64,000 nt of DNA from Nocardioides sp. Root1257 (GTDB lineage Bacteria > Actinomycetota > Actinomycetes > Propionibacteriales > Nocardioidaceae): the NCBI RefSeq assembly GCF_001425175.1, contig NZ_LMDV01000008.1, positions 1,225,494-1,289,493 of the forward strand, given 5' to 3'. The position numbers were made by a program, and so were the translations under genes. The notes below the pieces were generated by a model. That model was not told the DNA's origin. It searched no databases and saw only the letters and a list, made by a program, of their open reading frames with translations. The number at the start of each line of letters is the position of its first letter. The stretch's first letter is position 1. Below are positions 56,328 through 64,000 of this stretch, piece by piece.

Positions 56328-57062
56328 TCAAGGGAAGCGAGCCGTGGCGCGCTCCGCGACGTACGTCGAGGTGAGCCGCTCCGGTTCGGAGTGGACGACC
56401 AGCACCAGCGAGCCGCCGCGTGCGAGTGGCTCGGTGAAGGAGGCGAGCCCCGGTGGGGAAGCCGGGTTCGCCTCCGAGAGAAGGCGGCCGCCGTCGGTGA
56501 GGAGACTCCCGGCGGCGGCCGCTCTCCAGGTCTCGCCCTGGGTGCGGTCACCGAGCGAGCCGGCGGTCGCCGCGTCGTCGGGGCCGGGCGGGTCGTAGGC
56601 GATGAACGCGTCGGGCTGCGACCAGACCTCGATGCCGACGTCGTGCACGCCCGCGGGCAGCGGGTCGGCGAAGCGCACCCCGAGCGGCAGCAAGGAGCAG
56701 GCGAGCACCGGCACGTCGTCGGCCCGGTCCGCCCAGCGGTCCAGCGAGTCCGGCCCGCAGACGATCGCATCGACGCCGACGCTGTCGGCGTCCTCCGGCC
56801 CGACCACGACCAGGCCGACCGACCAGGCCGCGCCCAGGAAGACCGGGCCCAGCCAGTGGGTCGGCAGGTCGACGACCAGGTGCTGGCCGCGCTCGAGGTC
56901 GTGCTCCTCGGCCAGCAGGGACGCGGTCTTGGCCACCCAGTTCGCGTACGTCGTCGCCGACAGCTCGACCCGCTCGCCGCTGTCGTGGTCGTAGAACGTG
57001 ACGAGGGGCGATCCAGGATCCGTGCGCAGCTGGCGCGCCAGCACGTCGCTGAAGGTGCTCAT
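56328..57062 (-). CDS. TIGR03089 family protein
   Basis: A 244-residue actinobacterial protein of the TIGR03089 family, which looks like a truncated AMP-binding (acyl-activating) domain. It starts like an adenylation enzyme (FSDVLARQLRTDPGSPLVTFYD, LSATTYANWVAKTASLL) but lacks the ATP-binding STGTT core and the C-terminal domain, so it is probably not a ligase. Homologues sit beside LCP and nucleotide-sugar genes, as Rv3268 does in mycobacteria. It is divergent from manC across 17 bases. Confidence 0.9.
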   Translation of the reverse strand: MSTFSDVLARQLRTDPGSPLVTFYDHDSGERVELSATTYANWVAKTASLLAEEHDLERGQHLVVDLPTHWLGPVFLGAAWSVGLVVVGPEDADSVGVDAIVCGPDSLDRWADRADDVPVLACSLLPLGVRFADPLPAGVHDVGIEVWSQPDAFIAYDPPGPDDAATAGSLGDRTQGETWRAAAAGSLLTDGGRLLSEANPASPPGLASFTEPLARGGSLVLVVHSEPERLTSTYVAERATARFP

Positions 57063-57067
57063 GCCCC

Positions 57068-57073
57068 TAGGGT
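57068..57073 (+). promoter_or_regulatory. TAGGGT -10 box, leaderless manC
   Basis: TAGGGT ends 6 bases before GTG 57080 in a 17-base divergent gap, so the -35 region must lie inside the TIGR03089 coding sequence. Confidence 0.55.
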
Positions 57074-57079
57074 TCCATC

Positions 57080-58159
57080 GTGACGTCTATCGACCACTTC
57101 TGGGCCGTGATCCCCGCGGGCGGCGCCGGCACCCGGCTCTGGCCGCTGTCGCGCTCGTCGGCCCCCAAGTTCCTGCACGACCTGCGCGGCGAGGGGCGGA
57201 CCCTCCTGCAGGAGACGCTCGACCGCCTGGCGCCGCTGGCGGACGACCGCGTCATGGTCGTCACCGGCCAGGCCCACCGCGAGGCCGTGCGCGCGCAGCT
57301 CCCCGAGGTCGCCGCGGGCTCCGTGATCGCGGAGCCGTCCGCGCGCGACTCGATGGCCGCCATCGGCCTGGCCGCCGCGCTGCTCGAGCGGTCAGACCCG
57401 GACGCCGTGATGGGCTCCTTCGCGGCCGACCACGTGATCACCGACCCCGATCTCTTCGCGGAGGCAGTACGCCGCGCGGTCGCCGTCGCGCGCGAGGACT
57501 GGCTGGTCACCCTCGGCATCGAGCCGACCTTCCCGTCGTCGGCGTTCGGCTACGTCCACATCGGGGACCCGCTCCCGGGCCTCGACGGCGCTGCCGTCGT
57601 CCAGGAGTTCGTCGAGAAGCCGTCGGTCGCCACCGCCGAGGGCTACCTGAAGACCGGGCGCTACCGCTGGAACGCCGGCATGTTCGTGGTCCGCCCGCGG
57701 GTGCTGCTCGACCTGCTCGGTCGCTGGCACCCCGAGTTCGCCGCGACCCTGCGGGCCATCGCCTTCGAGCCCGACCGGCTCGAGGAGCTCTGGCCGGAGC
57801 TGCCCAAGATCGCGCTCGACCACGCGGTCGCCGAGCCCGCGGCCGACGCCGGCAAGGTGGCCGTCGTGCCGTCGTCGTTCCACTGGGAGGACATCGGCGA
57901 CTTCGACGCCCTCGCCACGCTCCTGGAGCAGAGCGGAGTGCCGGTGTCGGTGCTCGGCGAGGCGGACGCCGTGCTCGGCGTCGACAGCACCGGCCTGGTG
58001 GTGCCCGGCAGCGGCCGGGTGGTGGCCGTGGTCGGGCTCGACGACGTGGTCGTCGTCGACACCCCGGACGCCCTGCTCGTCACGACCCGGGCGCGCGCCC
58101 AGGAGGTCAAGCAGGTCGTCGCGGCGCTCAAGGAGTCCGGCCGCGCCGACCTGACGTAG
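57080..58159 (+). CDS. manC: Mannose-1-phosphate guanylyltransferase
   Basis: A 359-residue nucleotidyltransferase making GDP-mannose from GTP and mannose-1-phosphate. The pyrophosphorylase signature GGAGTRLWPLSR with the later K (SAPK) covers residues 14-30. FADHVI-type SFAADHVI, the FVEKP motif and WNAGMFV are present. The isomerase domain of bifunctional enzymes is absent. GDP-mannose feeds mannosylated glycans and lipids. The mycobacterial positional counterpart is Rv3264c. Confidence 0.95.
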   Translation: MTSIDHFWAVIPAGGAGTRLWPLSRSSAPKFLHDLRGEGRTLLQETLDRLAPLADDRVMVVTGQAHREAVRAQLPEVAAGSVIAEPSARDSMAAIGLAAALLERSDPDAVMGSFAADHVITDPDLFAEAVRRAVAVAREDWLVTLGIEPTFPSSAFGYVHIGDPLPGLDGAAVVQEFVEKPSVATAEGYLKTGRYRWNAGMFVVRPRVLLDLLGRWHPEFAATLRAIAFEPDRLEELWPELPKIALDHAVAEPAADAGKVAVVPSSFHWEDIGDFDALATLLEQSGVPVSVLGEADAVLGVDSTGLVVPGSGRVVAVVGLDDVVVVDTPDALLVTTRARAQEVKQVVAALKESGRADLT

Positions 58160-58174
58160 GGAGCCTCCGGCCCG

Positions 58175-58927
58175 TCAGGGCACCGTCGGCTCGGGCGAGT
58201 CGGTGTAGGGGTAGGTGTCCATGAAGGCGGACAGCGCAGCGCCGCTGACGGCGGAGCAGTACTGGAAGGCGCCGACCTGCTTGCTGGTGTCGGTCTCGCC
58301 GTTGCCGCCCGCGGACCAGTGGGTGAACGCGATGTGCTGGCCGTCGGGGAACTTCGCGCCGTCCTCGTCGGAGGACTTCCAGGGGGCTGCGATGAACTTG
58401 TTGCGGAAGTCGTCACCGCCGAACTTGCGCGAGATCGCCTCGACCTCGTTGAGCGCCGTCTTGTCGTTGGCGATGGTGTCGTCGTACCAGAGGATCGTGT
58501 AGCCGTGCTCCAGGTTGTGGACCAAGGCCTCGAGCGCCGGGCGGTCGTCCGCGGTGTAGAACTTCCGCGAGAAGCTCGCGGGCGCCAGGCCGGCCTGGTT
58601 CCAGTGCGCGCCGAAGGCCGGCGGGGCGGTGGAGTAGTCGACCGGCGTGTCGACCGGCACGTGCTGGGAGTTGCCGTCCGCCTTCTTCGTCGTGACGTCC
58701 TGGCAGACCGACGCGGCCGACCCGATCTTGGAGAGCGCGACGCTGTCGAACTTCGAGTCCTTGCGCTTGTCGAGCAGGATCGGCACCACGGCGGCCGCCA
58801 CGATCCCGATGGCCACGACGGCGCAGACGGCCACGATCACGGCACCGCGCCGGCGGTCGGAGCTCTTCTGCTTCTTGCGCATCTCTTCGATGACCGCCTT
58901 GCGGTCGGTCTTGGCGGGCTTGGCCAC
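58175..58927 (-). CDS. DUF3105 membrane-anchored protein
   Basis: A 250-residue protein with a basic cytoplasmic N-terminus, one membrane helix at about 28-52, and an extracellular DUF3105 domain with the typical HVPVDTPVDYSTAPPAFG and ALVHNLEHGYTILWYD segments and two cysteines that may pair. Function is unknown. The start is GTG 58927 after GAGGAA. It converges on manC with a 15-base gap. Confidence 0.9.
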   Translation of the reverse strand: MAKPAKTDRKAVIEEMRKKQKSSDRRRGAVIVAVCAVVAIGIVAAAVVPILLDKRKDSKFDSVALSKIGSAASVCQDVTTKKADGNSQHVPVDTPVDYSTAPPAFGAHWNQAGLAPASFSRKFYTADDRPALEALVHNLEHGYTILWYDDTIANDKTALNEVEAISRKFGGDDFRNKFIAAPWKSSDEDGAKFPDGQHIAFTHWSAGGNGETDTSKQVGAFQYCSAVSGAALSAFMDTYPYTDSPEPTVP

Positions 58928-59010
58928 GTCGTGTTCCTCGGGCGTGCAGGGCGATCACCGGGAGGTCGGGTCGCGATGGGGTCGGGTCGTCGGCAGAGTC
59001 TACGGGGGCG

Positions 59011-59973
59011 TCAGTCAGATGCCGGGCGCAACCGCAGCTCGTTGGGATGGTCGGTCGGGTTCACCGTCCAGCCGTGCGCGAAGGTGAGCGCGGTCAGGGC
59101 CCGCACCAGGCCGCGCGGGCAGGTCACCATCAGCGACCCGTCGGCTCGTCCGGTGTGGGAGGGGACCAGGCTGACCACGTCGCGGATGACCGCAGCGAGC
59201 TCGGCCGGCGGGGCCGGGGCGCCGAACGGCCGCTGGTCGGCGGGCTGGGCCCGGAGGGCGCGGACGACGGCCTCGCGCGCGCCGTACCCGAAGAGGTCGG
59301 CGCCATCGGGGCGGATCAGGGACGCGGCTCCGGGGCCGTGGTCCCCGGGGGCCAGGACCAGGTCGGCCCGCCCGCGCACGACGGCGAACGGGCGCCCGCC
59401 GAGCTTGCCGGTCGCGAGCTCGGCCGCTCCGGCCAGCTCGTCGGCGACGGCGGGTAGGGTCACCGCCAGCTCGTTGCCGTGCGCGTCGGTGCGGCCCGCG
59501 AAGTCCTCGGCCACGACGAGTCCGGCCGCGCCGATCGCGATGTCGGTCTGCCCCTCGCGCCAGGCTCGACCGGCGGTGTCGCTGATGATCACGGCGACGT
59601 TGACGCCCGCCTGCTCGCGGATGCCGTCGCGCAGGGCGCGTGCGGTGCCGTCGGGGTCCTCGGGCAGGAGCACGATCTGGCCGAGGGGCACGTTGGAGTT
59701 GTCGATGCCCGCCGCGGCCATGGTCAGCCCGAGCCGGTTGCGCACGATCGCGGTCTCGCCGCGCCGCGCGACGACGCGGGTGGTCTCGCCGGGCAGCGCG
59801 TCCTCGCGGCTCCCGCGCCGCAGCCTGCCCTCGGCCTTGCTGACGACCTTGCTGGTCACGACCAGCACGTCGCCGTCGGCGAGGGATGTCATCAGCAGCA
59901 CGATCGCCACCAGGTCGTCGCCGGGCTCGACCTCCGGGGTCCCGTCCGGTGCGGTGATCTCGAGGCCGGTCAC
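59011..59973 (-). CDS. fbiB: Coenzyme F420-0:L-glutamate ligase (short FbiB/CofE form)
   Basis: A 320-residue ligase that adds L-glutamates to F420-0 using GTP. The CofE fold is intact: GDDLVAIV, VVTSKVVSKAEGR, VIISDTAGRAWREGQTDIAIG and KLGGRPFAVVRG. Mycobacterial FbiB is about 450 residues, with a C-terminal nitroreductase domain that reduces dehydro-F420. That domain is missing here, replaced by a tail of about 80 residues of unclear origin. GTG 59973 overlaps the fbiA stop by 4 bases. Confidence 0.93.
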   Translation of the reverse strand: MTGLEITAPDGTPEVEPGDDLVAIVLLMTSLADGDVLVVTSKVVSKAEGRLRRGSREDALPGETTRVVARRGETAIVRNRLGLTMAAAGIDNSNVPLGQIVLLPEDPDGTARALRDGIREQAGVNVAVIISDTAGRAWREGQTDIAIGAAGLVVAEDFAGRTDAHGNELAVTLPAVADELAGAAELATGKLGGRPFAVVRGRADLVLAPGDHGPGAASLIRPDGADLFGYGAREAVVRALRAQPADQRPFGAPAPPAELAAVIRDVVSLVPSHTGRADGSLMVTCPRGLVRALTALTFAHGWTVNPTDHPNELRLRPASD

Positions 59974-60989
59974 CGTGCGGCTCCCACCAGGGCCACCGCG
60001 GCGGCCGCCATCGCTGCCGTGGCATCGGGGTCGGTCATCATCAGCGGTACGGCGCGGCAGGCGAGCCCCGCTGCCTCCACGCGCTCCACCTGGTCGGCGT
60101 CGACCTCGTCGACGAGCCAGCCGTCGAGCACGCCGCCGTGCGCCCGGGCGCCGTAGTGGAGACCGACTCCCGCGGCGCTGACCTCCACCCCGATCGAGGT
60201 CAGCATCTGCTCGGCCATGCCGCGCACGTGCGTGCCGCCGACGATCGGGGACAGGCCGACCACGGGCGCGCTGGTCGCGGCGAGCGCCTCGCGCACCCGG
60301 GGCACGCCGAGGATGGTGCCCACGGAGACGACCGGGTTGGACGGCGGCAGCACCACGAGGTCGGCGTCGGTGATCGCGTCGATGACGCCGGGGCCGGGGG
60401 AGGAGTCCTCGAGCCCGACGACGAGCACGACCTCGGCGGGCACGGACGCCCTCATCCGCACCCAGTACTCCTGGAAGTGGATGACCCGCCGCCCGCTCGG
60501 CGCCTCCGGGTCGGCGATCGCCACGTGGGTCTCGACCCGGTCGTCGGTCATCGGGAGCAGGCGCAGCCGGTCGCCGAAGGTGGGCGTGAGCCAGCGCCGG
60601 CACAGCGCCTCGGTCACCGCCGAGAGCGGGTAGCCCGCGTCCAGCATCTGGGTGCGCACGAGGTGGGTGGCGATGTCGCGGTCGCCGAGTCCGAACCACG
60701 TGGGCTCGACGCCGTACGCCGCGAGCTCGTCCTTCGTGCTCCACGTCTCCTCGCGCCGACCCCAGCCGCGCTCGAGGTCGATGCCGTCGCCGAGGGTGTA
60801 CATGACGGTGTCGAGGTCGGGGCAGACCTTGAGGCCGTGGACCCAGATGTCGTCCGCGGTGTTGGCGACGACCGTGACCGTCGCGTCCGGGGCGACGCCG
60901 GGCAATGAGCCCGCGGCGATGCCGTGCAGCAGGCCCTGGAGGAAGCGCGCGCCGCCCATACCCCCCGACAGCACCGTGATGTTCTGCAT
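59970..60989 (-). CDS. fbiA: 2-phospho-L-lactate/PEP transferase for F420 synthesis (CofD/FbiA)
   Basis: A 339-residue enzyme that joins the guanylylated three-carbon unit to the deazaflavin Fo. Characteristic motifs are LSGGMGGARFLQGLL at 7-21, ANTADDIWVHGLKVCPDLD, LGDRDIATHL, and LSPIVGGTHVRG near the end. It precedes and overlaps fbiB. F420 is common in actinobacteria; fbiC and fbiD are not in the window. ATG 60989 is the first codon of the conserved start; an AAGG lies upstream. Confidence 0.96.
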   Translation of the reverse strand: MQNITVLSGGMGGARFLQGLLHGIAAGSLPGVAPDATVTVVANTADDIWVHGLKVCPDLDTVMYTLGDGIDLERGWGRREETWSTKDELAAYGVEPTWFGLGDRDIATHLVRTQMLDAGYPLSAVTEALCRRWLTPTFGDRLRLLPMTDDRVETHVAIADPEAPSGRRVIHFQEYWVRMRASVPAEVVLVVGLEDSSPGPGVIDAITDADLVVLPPSNPVVSVGTILGVPRVREALAATSAPVVGLSPIVGGTHVRGMAEQMLTSIGVEVSAAGVGLHYGARAHGGVLDGWLVDEVDADQVERVEAAGLACRAVPLMMTDPDATAAMAAAAVALVGAAR

Positions 60990-61075
60990 GCGGATACCTT
61001 GCCGCACGGGTGGTGGCCGTGGATCGCCGGACTCGACGCGTCGGGGCCGAGCGGGGCGCCATAGCAGATGCGGGG

Positions 61076-61105
61076 TTGACTTTCGGGGTACGACAGGCAT
61101 GTAAT
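61076..61105 (+). promoter_or_regulatory. Probable promoter of the whiB2-like gene
   Basis: TTGACT at 61076-61081 and TGTAAT at 61100-61105 are 18 bases apart, the best housekeeping-type promoter in the window. Transcription would begin near 61112, leaving a leader of about 105 bases with a CCGGACCG/CGGTCCGG hairpin at 61141-61163. Confidence 0.65.
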
Positions 61106-61217
61106 TCCCACAGTGTCGTTCACGTTTTCACCACGGTGGACCGGACCGTTTCCCCCGGTCCGGACCGTGACGGGGACGCGGATGTGGGAGCAGTACCGGG
61201 TCGAAAGGGCGAGTGCC

Positions 61218-61472
61218 GTGAGAGAACTCTTTCTCCTCGACGGGGACGCCGAGGAAGCGGGATGGCAGGACCGTGCGCTGTGCGCACAGACCGATCCTGA
61301 GGCGTTCTTCCCCGAAAAGGGAGGGTCCACGAGGGAGGCCAAGAAGGTCTGCCTCACGTGCGAGGTGCGTGACGACTGTCTGGAGTCCGCGCTGATGAAC
61401 GACGAGCGCTTCGGCATCTGGGGCGGTCTGTCCGAGCGGGAGCGGCGCAAGCTGAAGAAGCGCGCGGTCTGA
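61218..61472 (+). CDS. whiB2: WhiB-family regulator (WhiB2/WhmD-like)
   Basis: An 84-residue iron-sulfur cluster regulator. The cluster cysteines are C22, C45, C48 and C54 (C-x22-C-x2-C-x5-C), followed by the beta-turn GIWGG at 66-70 and the basic DNA-contact tail RERRKLKKR. The segment CAQTDPEAFFPEKGGSTREA is typical of the WhiB2/WhmD group, which controls septation and division. I choose GTG 61218 because GAAAGGG precedes it; ATG 61182 would add 12 residues. It is divergent from fbiA, as whiB2 is in mycobacteria. Confidence 0.93.
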   Translation: MRELFLLDGDAEEAGWQDRALCAQTDPEAFFPEKGGSTREAKKVCLTCEVRDDCLESALMNDERFGIWGGLSERERRKLKKRAV

Positions 61473-61540
61473 GCCGAGCCACGACGAGAGCGGCGGCGGT
61501 GGGTACCACTGCCGAATCCGAGCGACCACCACCTGGCCGT

Positions 61541-61546
61541 TAGGGT
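61541..61546 (+). promoter_or_regulatory. TAGGGT -10 box, leaderless glycosyltransferase gene
   Basis: TAGGGT ends 8 bases before GTG 61555, with no ribosome binding site. Confidence 0.5.
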
Positions 61547-61554
61547 TCGGGATC

Positions 61555-64000
61555 GTGGTTCCCTCCGTCGCTGCTCTGCTCGTCAGTCACGACGGCGAAC
61601 GCTGGCTGCCCGCCGTCATCGACGGCCTCCGCGCGCAGCGGGCCCCGCTCGCGACGGTCGTCGGCGTCGACACCGGCAGCAAGGACGGCAGCGCCGACCT
61701 GGTCGAGCGGGCCTTCGGCGACGTGCTCCGGGTGCCCGGCTCCACGTCGTTCCCGGCGGCGGTCGGGCTCGGTCTCGAGCGGCTGCGTGAGCGCGGCGAC
61801 GCACCGGAGTGGGTGTGGATCCTCCACGACGACGCGAACCCGGACCCCGGCGCGCTCGCGGCGCTGCTGGCTGCGGCCGCGGCCGATCCCGACGCCGACG
61901 TGCTCGGCCCGAAGCTGCGCGAGTGGCCCTCGCTCAAGCGCCTCCTCGAGCTCGGCATCACGATCAGCGGGACCGGTCGCCGCGAGACCGGGCTCGAGCG
62001 CGGTGAGTACGACCAGGGCCAGCACGACGAGGTACGCCGGGTGCTCGCGGTCAACACCGCCGGGATGCTGGTGCGGCGCACGGTCCTCGAGTCGCTCGGG
62101 GGCTTCGACCCGCAGCTGCCCATCTTCGGCAACGACATCGACTTCGGCTGGCGCGCCGCCGCTGCCGGCCACACCACGCTCATCGTCCCGGAGGCGGTCG
62201 TCTTCCACGCGGAGGCGGCGCACCGCGGCGCCCGCCGTACGCCGCTGACGGGACGCCACACGCACTACCAGGAGCGCCGTGCCGCGCTCTACACGCTGCT
62301 GGCGAACGCCCCCGGCCGCCAGCTGCCGTGGCTCGTCGTCCGCCTCTTCTTCGGCACGCTGCTGCGGATGGTGGGCTTCCTGGTCGTCCGGTCCGTGGGG
62401 GAGGCGCTCGACGACCTCGCCGCGCTGCTCTCGCTCTACGCCCACCCCGGCGAGGTCCGATCGGCCCGCCGCGCCCGACGCGAGCAGCCCCGCGCCGACC
62501 TCGACCGGGCCCGCCCGCTGCTCTCGCCGTGGTGGGTGCCCTACCGGCACGGTCTCGACTTCCTCGGCGACCTGGTCGCGGCGGCCACCAACCAGGCCCA
62601 GGACGTCGCCGAGCGACGCCGGGCCGCGGCCGCCGAGCGCGCCCCGGCCAGCTACGCCCCGCGGGTCCCCGTCGACGACGAGGACATGATCGCGGCCGAC
62701 ACCGGACTGATCGCCCGCTTCCTCACCAACCCGGTCGCCCTCCTCACCGCGCTCGTCGTCGTCGTCGCGCTGGTCGCGGCGCGTACGGCGTTCGGCTCGG
62801 TCGCCGGAGGCGGGCTCTCACCGGTCCCGGCCGGCGCCGGCGACTGGTGGCGCCTCCAGGTCGAGACCTGGCACCCGCTCGGCACCGGCACGGCGGTGCC
62901 CGCCCCGGCGTACGTGCTGCCGATGGCGCTGCTCGCGACCCTGCTCGGCGGCAGCCCGTCGGCCGCGGTCTCGGTGGTGCTGGTGGCGGCCGTGCCCTTC
63001 TCCTTGTGGGGCGCCTGGCGGTTCCTGCGCGTGGTCGGGCGGCTGGTGGTCTTCACCGGCGCTTCGCGGTGGGTGCTGCTGTGGGGCGCGACGACCTGGG
63101 CGCTCGTGCCCGTCGTCTGCGGTGCGTGGGGTGACGGGCGGCTCGGGCTGGTCGTCGTCGCGGCGATCCTGCCCTGGCTCGCGCACGCCGCCCTCGGCTT
63201 CGCCGACCCCGCCGCCGACCGGCGGTGGCGGGCGGCCTGGCGGGTCGGGCTCCTGCTCGCCCTGGGGTCGGCGTTCGCGCCGGTCCTCTGGGTGCTGGCC
63301 GCGGTGCTCGGCCTCGTCGTGGTCGCGGCCGCGACGCTGGTCGTGCGCAGCGCGGTCCGGGACCGCTCGGTCTGGGGACCGCCGGCCGCCGCGATCGGCC
63401 TCGTGCCCCTCCTGCTCTCTCCCTGGTGGATCCCGGCCGTCCAGCGTTCGGCCGCCGAAGGGCTGCTGCTCGACACCGGCCGCCTGCCCACCCCGACGGC
63501 CGACACCCTCGACCTGATGAGCGGTCGCCTCGACGGGCTCGGCGCGCCCTGGTGGCTCGGCCTGGTCCTGGCTGCGCTCGCGCTGCTGGCCCTGCTGCCC
63601 CGCGCCACCCGGATCCCGGTGCTGGTCTGCTGGGTCGTCGCCCTGGTCACCAGCGTGCTGGCCGCGGTGCTCGGCGCGCTGTCGTTCTCCCTCGCCGCCA
63701 CGACGACCGGCGCCGGGCTCGGGGTGCTCGTGGTGGTGCTGCAGGGCGCCCTCGTCGTGGCGGCCGCGATCGGTGCCGTCGGGCTGGGGACCGAGCAGGT
63801 TCCGTGGCGTCGGGTGGTCGCGGGGGCCCTGGTCGTGGTCGCCGCCGTGGTCCCGCTGGGCGGGTTCGCCTGGTGGCTGGGCTCCGACGCGGCGATCGCG
63901 GACGGCATCGACACCGACATCCCCATCTACATGGTCCAGAGCTCCGAGGAGGGTCCCGAGCACGGGATCCTGGTCATCCGGGGCACCGTCGACGACGGGC
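61555..64000 (+). CDS. Large membrane glycosyltransferase, family 2 domain plus multi-helix region (partial)
   Basis: An open frame of at least 815 codons running off the right edge. The GT-A domain (1 to about 250) has ALLVSHDGERWL, VDTGSKDGSADL, the metal site LHDDANPDPGA, and FGNDIDFGWRAAAAGH. A linker with basic and proline-rich parts follows. From about residue 395 there are many membrane helices with loop segments like those of large actinobacterial polytopic glycosyltransferases found near whiB2 and manC. It probably glycosylates an exported lipid or polymer. The C-terminus is unseen. Confidence 0.9.
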   Translation, partial: MVPSVAALLVSHDGERWLPAVIDGLRAQRAPLATVVGVDTGSKDGSADLVERAFGDVLRVPGSTSFPAAVGLGLERLRERGDAPEWVWILHDDANPDPGALAALLAAAAADPDADVLGPKLREWPSLKRLLELGITISGTGRRETGLERGEYDQGQHDEVRRVLAVNTAGMLVRRTVLESLGGFDPQLPIFGNDIDFGWRAAAAGHTTLIVPEAVVFHAEAAHRGARRTPLTGRHTHYQERRAALYTLLANAPGRQLPWLVVRLFFGTLLRMVGFLVVRSVGEALDDLAALLSLYAHPGEVRSARRARREQPRADLDRARPLLSPWWVPYRHGLDFLGDLVAAATNQAQDVAERRRAAAAERAPASYAPRVPVDDEDMIAADTGLIARFLTNPVALLTALVVVVALVAARTAFGSVAGGGLSPVPAGAGDWWRLQVETWHPLGTGTAVPAPAYVLPMALLATLLGGSPSAAVSVVLVAAVPFSLWGAWRFLRVVGRLVVFTGASRWVLLWGATTWALVPVVCGAWGDGRLGLVVVAAILPWLAHAALGFADPAADRRWRAAWRVGLLLALGSAFAPVLWVLAAVLGLVVVAAATLVVRSAVRDRSVWGPPAAAIGLVPLLLSPWWIPAVQRSAAEGLLLDTGRLPTPTADTLDLMSGRLDGLGAPWWLGLVLAALALLALLPRATRIPVLVCWVVALVTSVLAAVLGALSFSLAATTTGAGLGVLVVVLQGALVVAAAIGAVGLGTEQVPWRRVVAGALVVVAAVVPLGGFAWWLGSDAAIADGIDTDIPIYMVQSSEEGPEHGILVIRGTVDDG

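Noticed and set aside
56328..57062. Calling the TIGR03089 gene a functional acyl-CoA ligase
   Set aside because: It lacks the ATP-binding core and the C-terminal domain of adenylating enzymes and is half their length.
61113..61217. Extended WhiB start at GTG 61113
   Set aside because: The added residues are encoded over the hairpin leader and look non-coding. GTG 61218 has a proper ribosome binding site, and the promoter places the transcript start near 61112.
61540..62550. Minus-strand 336-residue frame opposite the terminal glycosyltransferase
   Set aside because: The plus strand has the glycosyltransferase motifs and a leaderless start at 61555. The minus frame has no recognisable features.

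Overview
The window is GC-rich actinobacterial chromosome. The galactofuran genes, coenzyme F420 genes, WhiB regulator, LytR-CpsA-Psr (LCP) proteins, Rpf-like hydrolase and actinobacterial-type aminopeptidase N point to a member of the Nocardioidaceae, probably Nocardioides or a close relative; the family is my inference. Coding density is very high. Many genes overlap by 1, 4 or 8 bases, convergent genes often abut or overlap at their stops, and no stretch over 300 bases lacks a gene. At least sixteen genes have a TANNNT-like -10 box only 6-8 bases before the start codon, so leaderless transcription looks common. No insertion sequence, prophage, CRISPR array or rRNA was seen.

Layout. 1-5004 (minus strand): a zinc-ribbon membrane protein cut by the window edge, an HExxH protein, tRNA-Arg(TCT), a secreted M23 peptidase with Ig-like and bulb-lectin domains, and an MFS transporter. 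5216-8793: a secreted GH6 hydrolase, a PGPGW membrane protein, an Rpf-like muralytic enzyme under a c-di-AMP (ydaO-type) riboswitch, and an aminopeptidase P. 8852-13437: PrsW and two dynamin/YfjP-like GTPases. 13574-23350: SSB, EttA, MarR, an AlkZ-like winged-helix protein, thiolase, a TetR repressor divergent from a 59-residue membrane protein with tandem operators between them, a double hot-dog thioesterase, a group II truncated globin, OsmC, MscS, and a DUF5130 pair. 23438-35587: PepN, an Rv2466c-like protein, a GPP34 protein, MetG followed by a glutamine-amidotransferase-like protein and a methyltransferase, LysE, ArfB, small proteins, a secreted Ig-like protein, an acyl-CoA dehydrogenase and a dienelactone hydrolase. 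35725-41217: a 1830-residue secreted M1 metallopeptidase with about 13 Ig-like repeats. 41238-43507: PaaK and an enoyl-CoA hydratase.

43504-64000 is a cell-envelope region: two LCP ligases, then an uninterrupted run of two family 2 glycosyltransferases, glf, glfT2, wzm and wzt that should build and export a lipid-linked galactofuran. After it come a PGRP-type amidase with an FG-GAP propeller, a TIGR03089 protein, manC, a DUF3105 protein, fbiB and fbiA for F420, a WhiB2-like regulator and a large membrane glycosyltransferase that runs off the end. The set whiB2, fbiA, fbiB, manC/rmlA2, LCP and TIGR03089 recalls the mycobacterial Rv3257c-Rv3268 neighbourhood.

The most unusual non-coding structure is a family of 21-base repeats. 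It forms head-to-head arrays at two convergent gene junctions (23354-23440 and 42506-42650), and the flanking stop codons lie inside repeat units. I know of no description of it.
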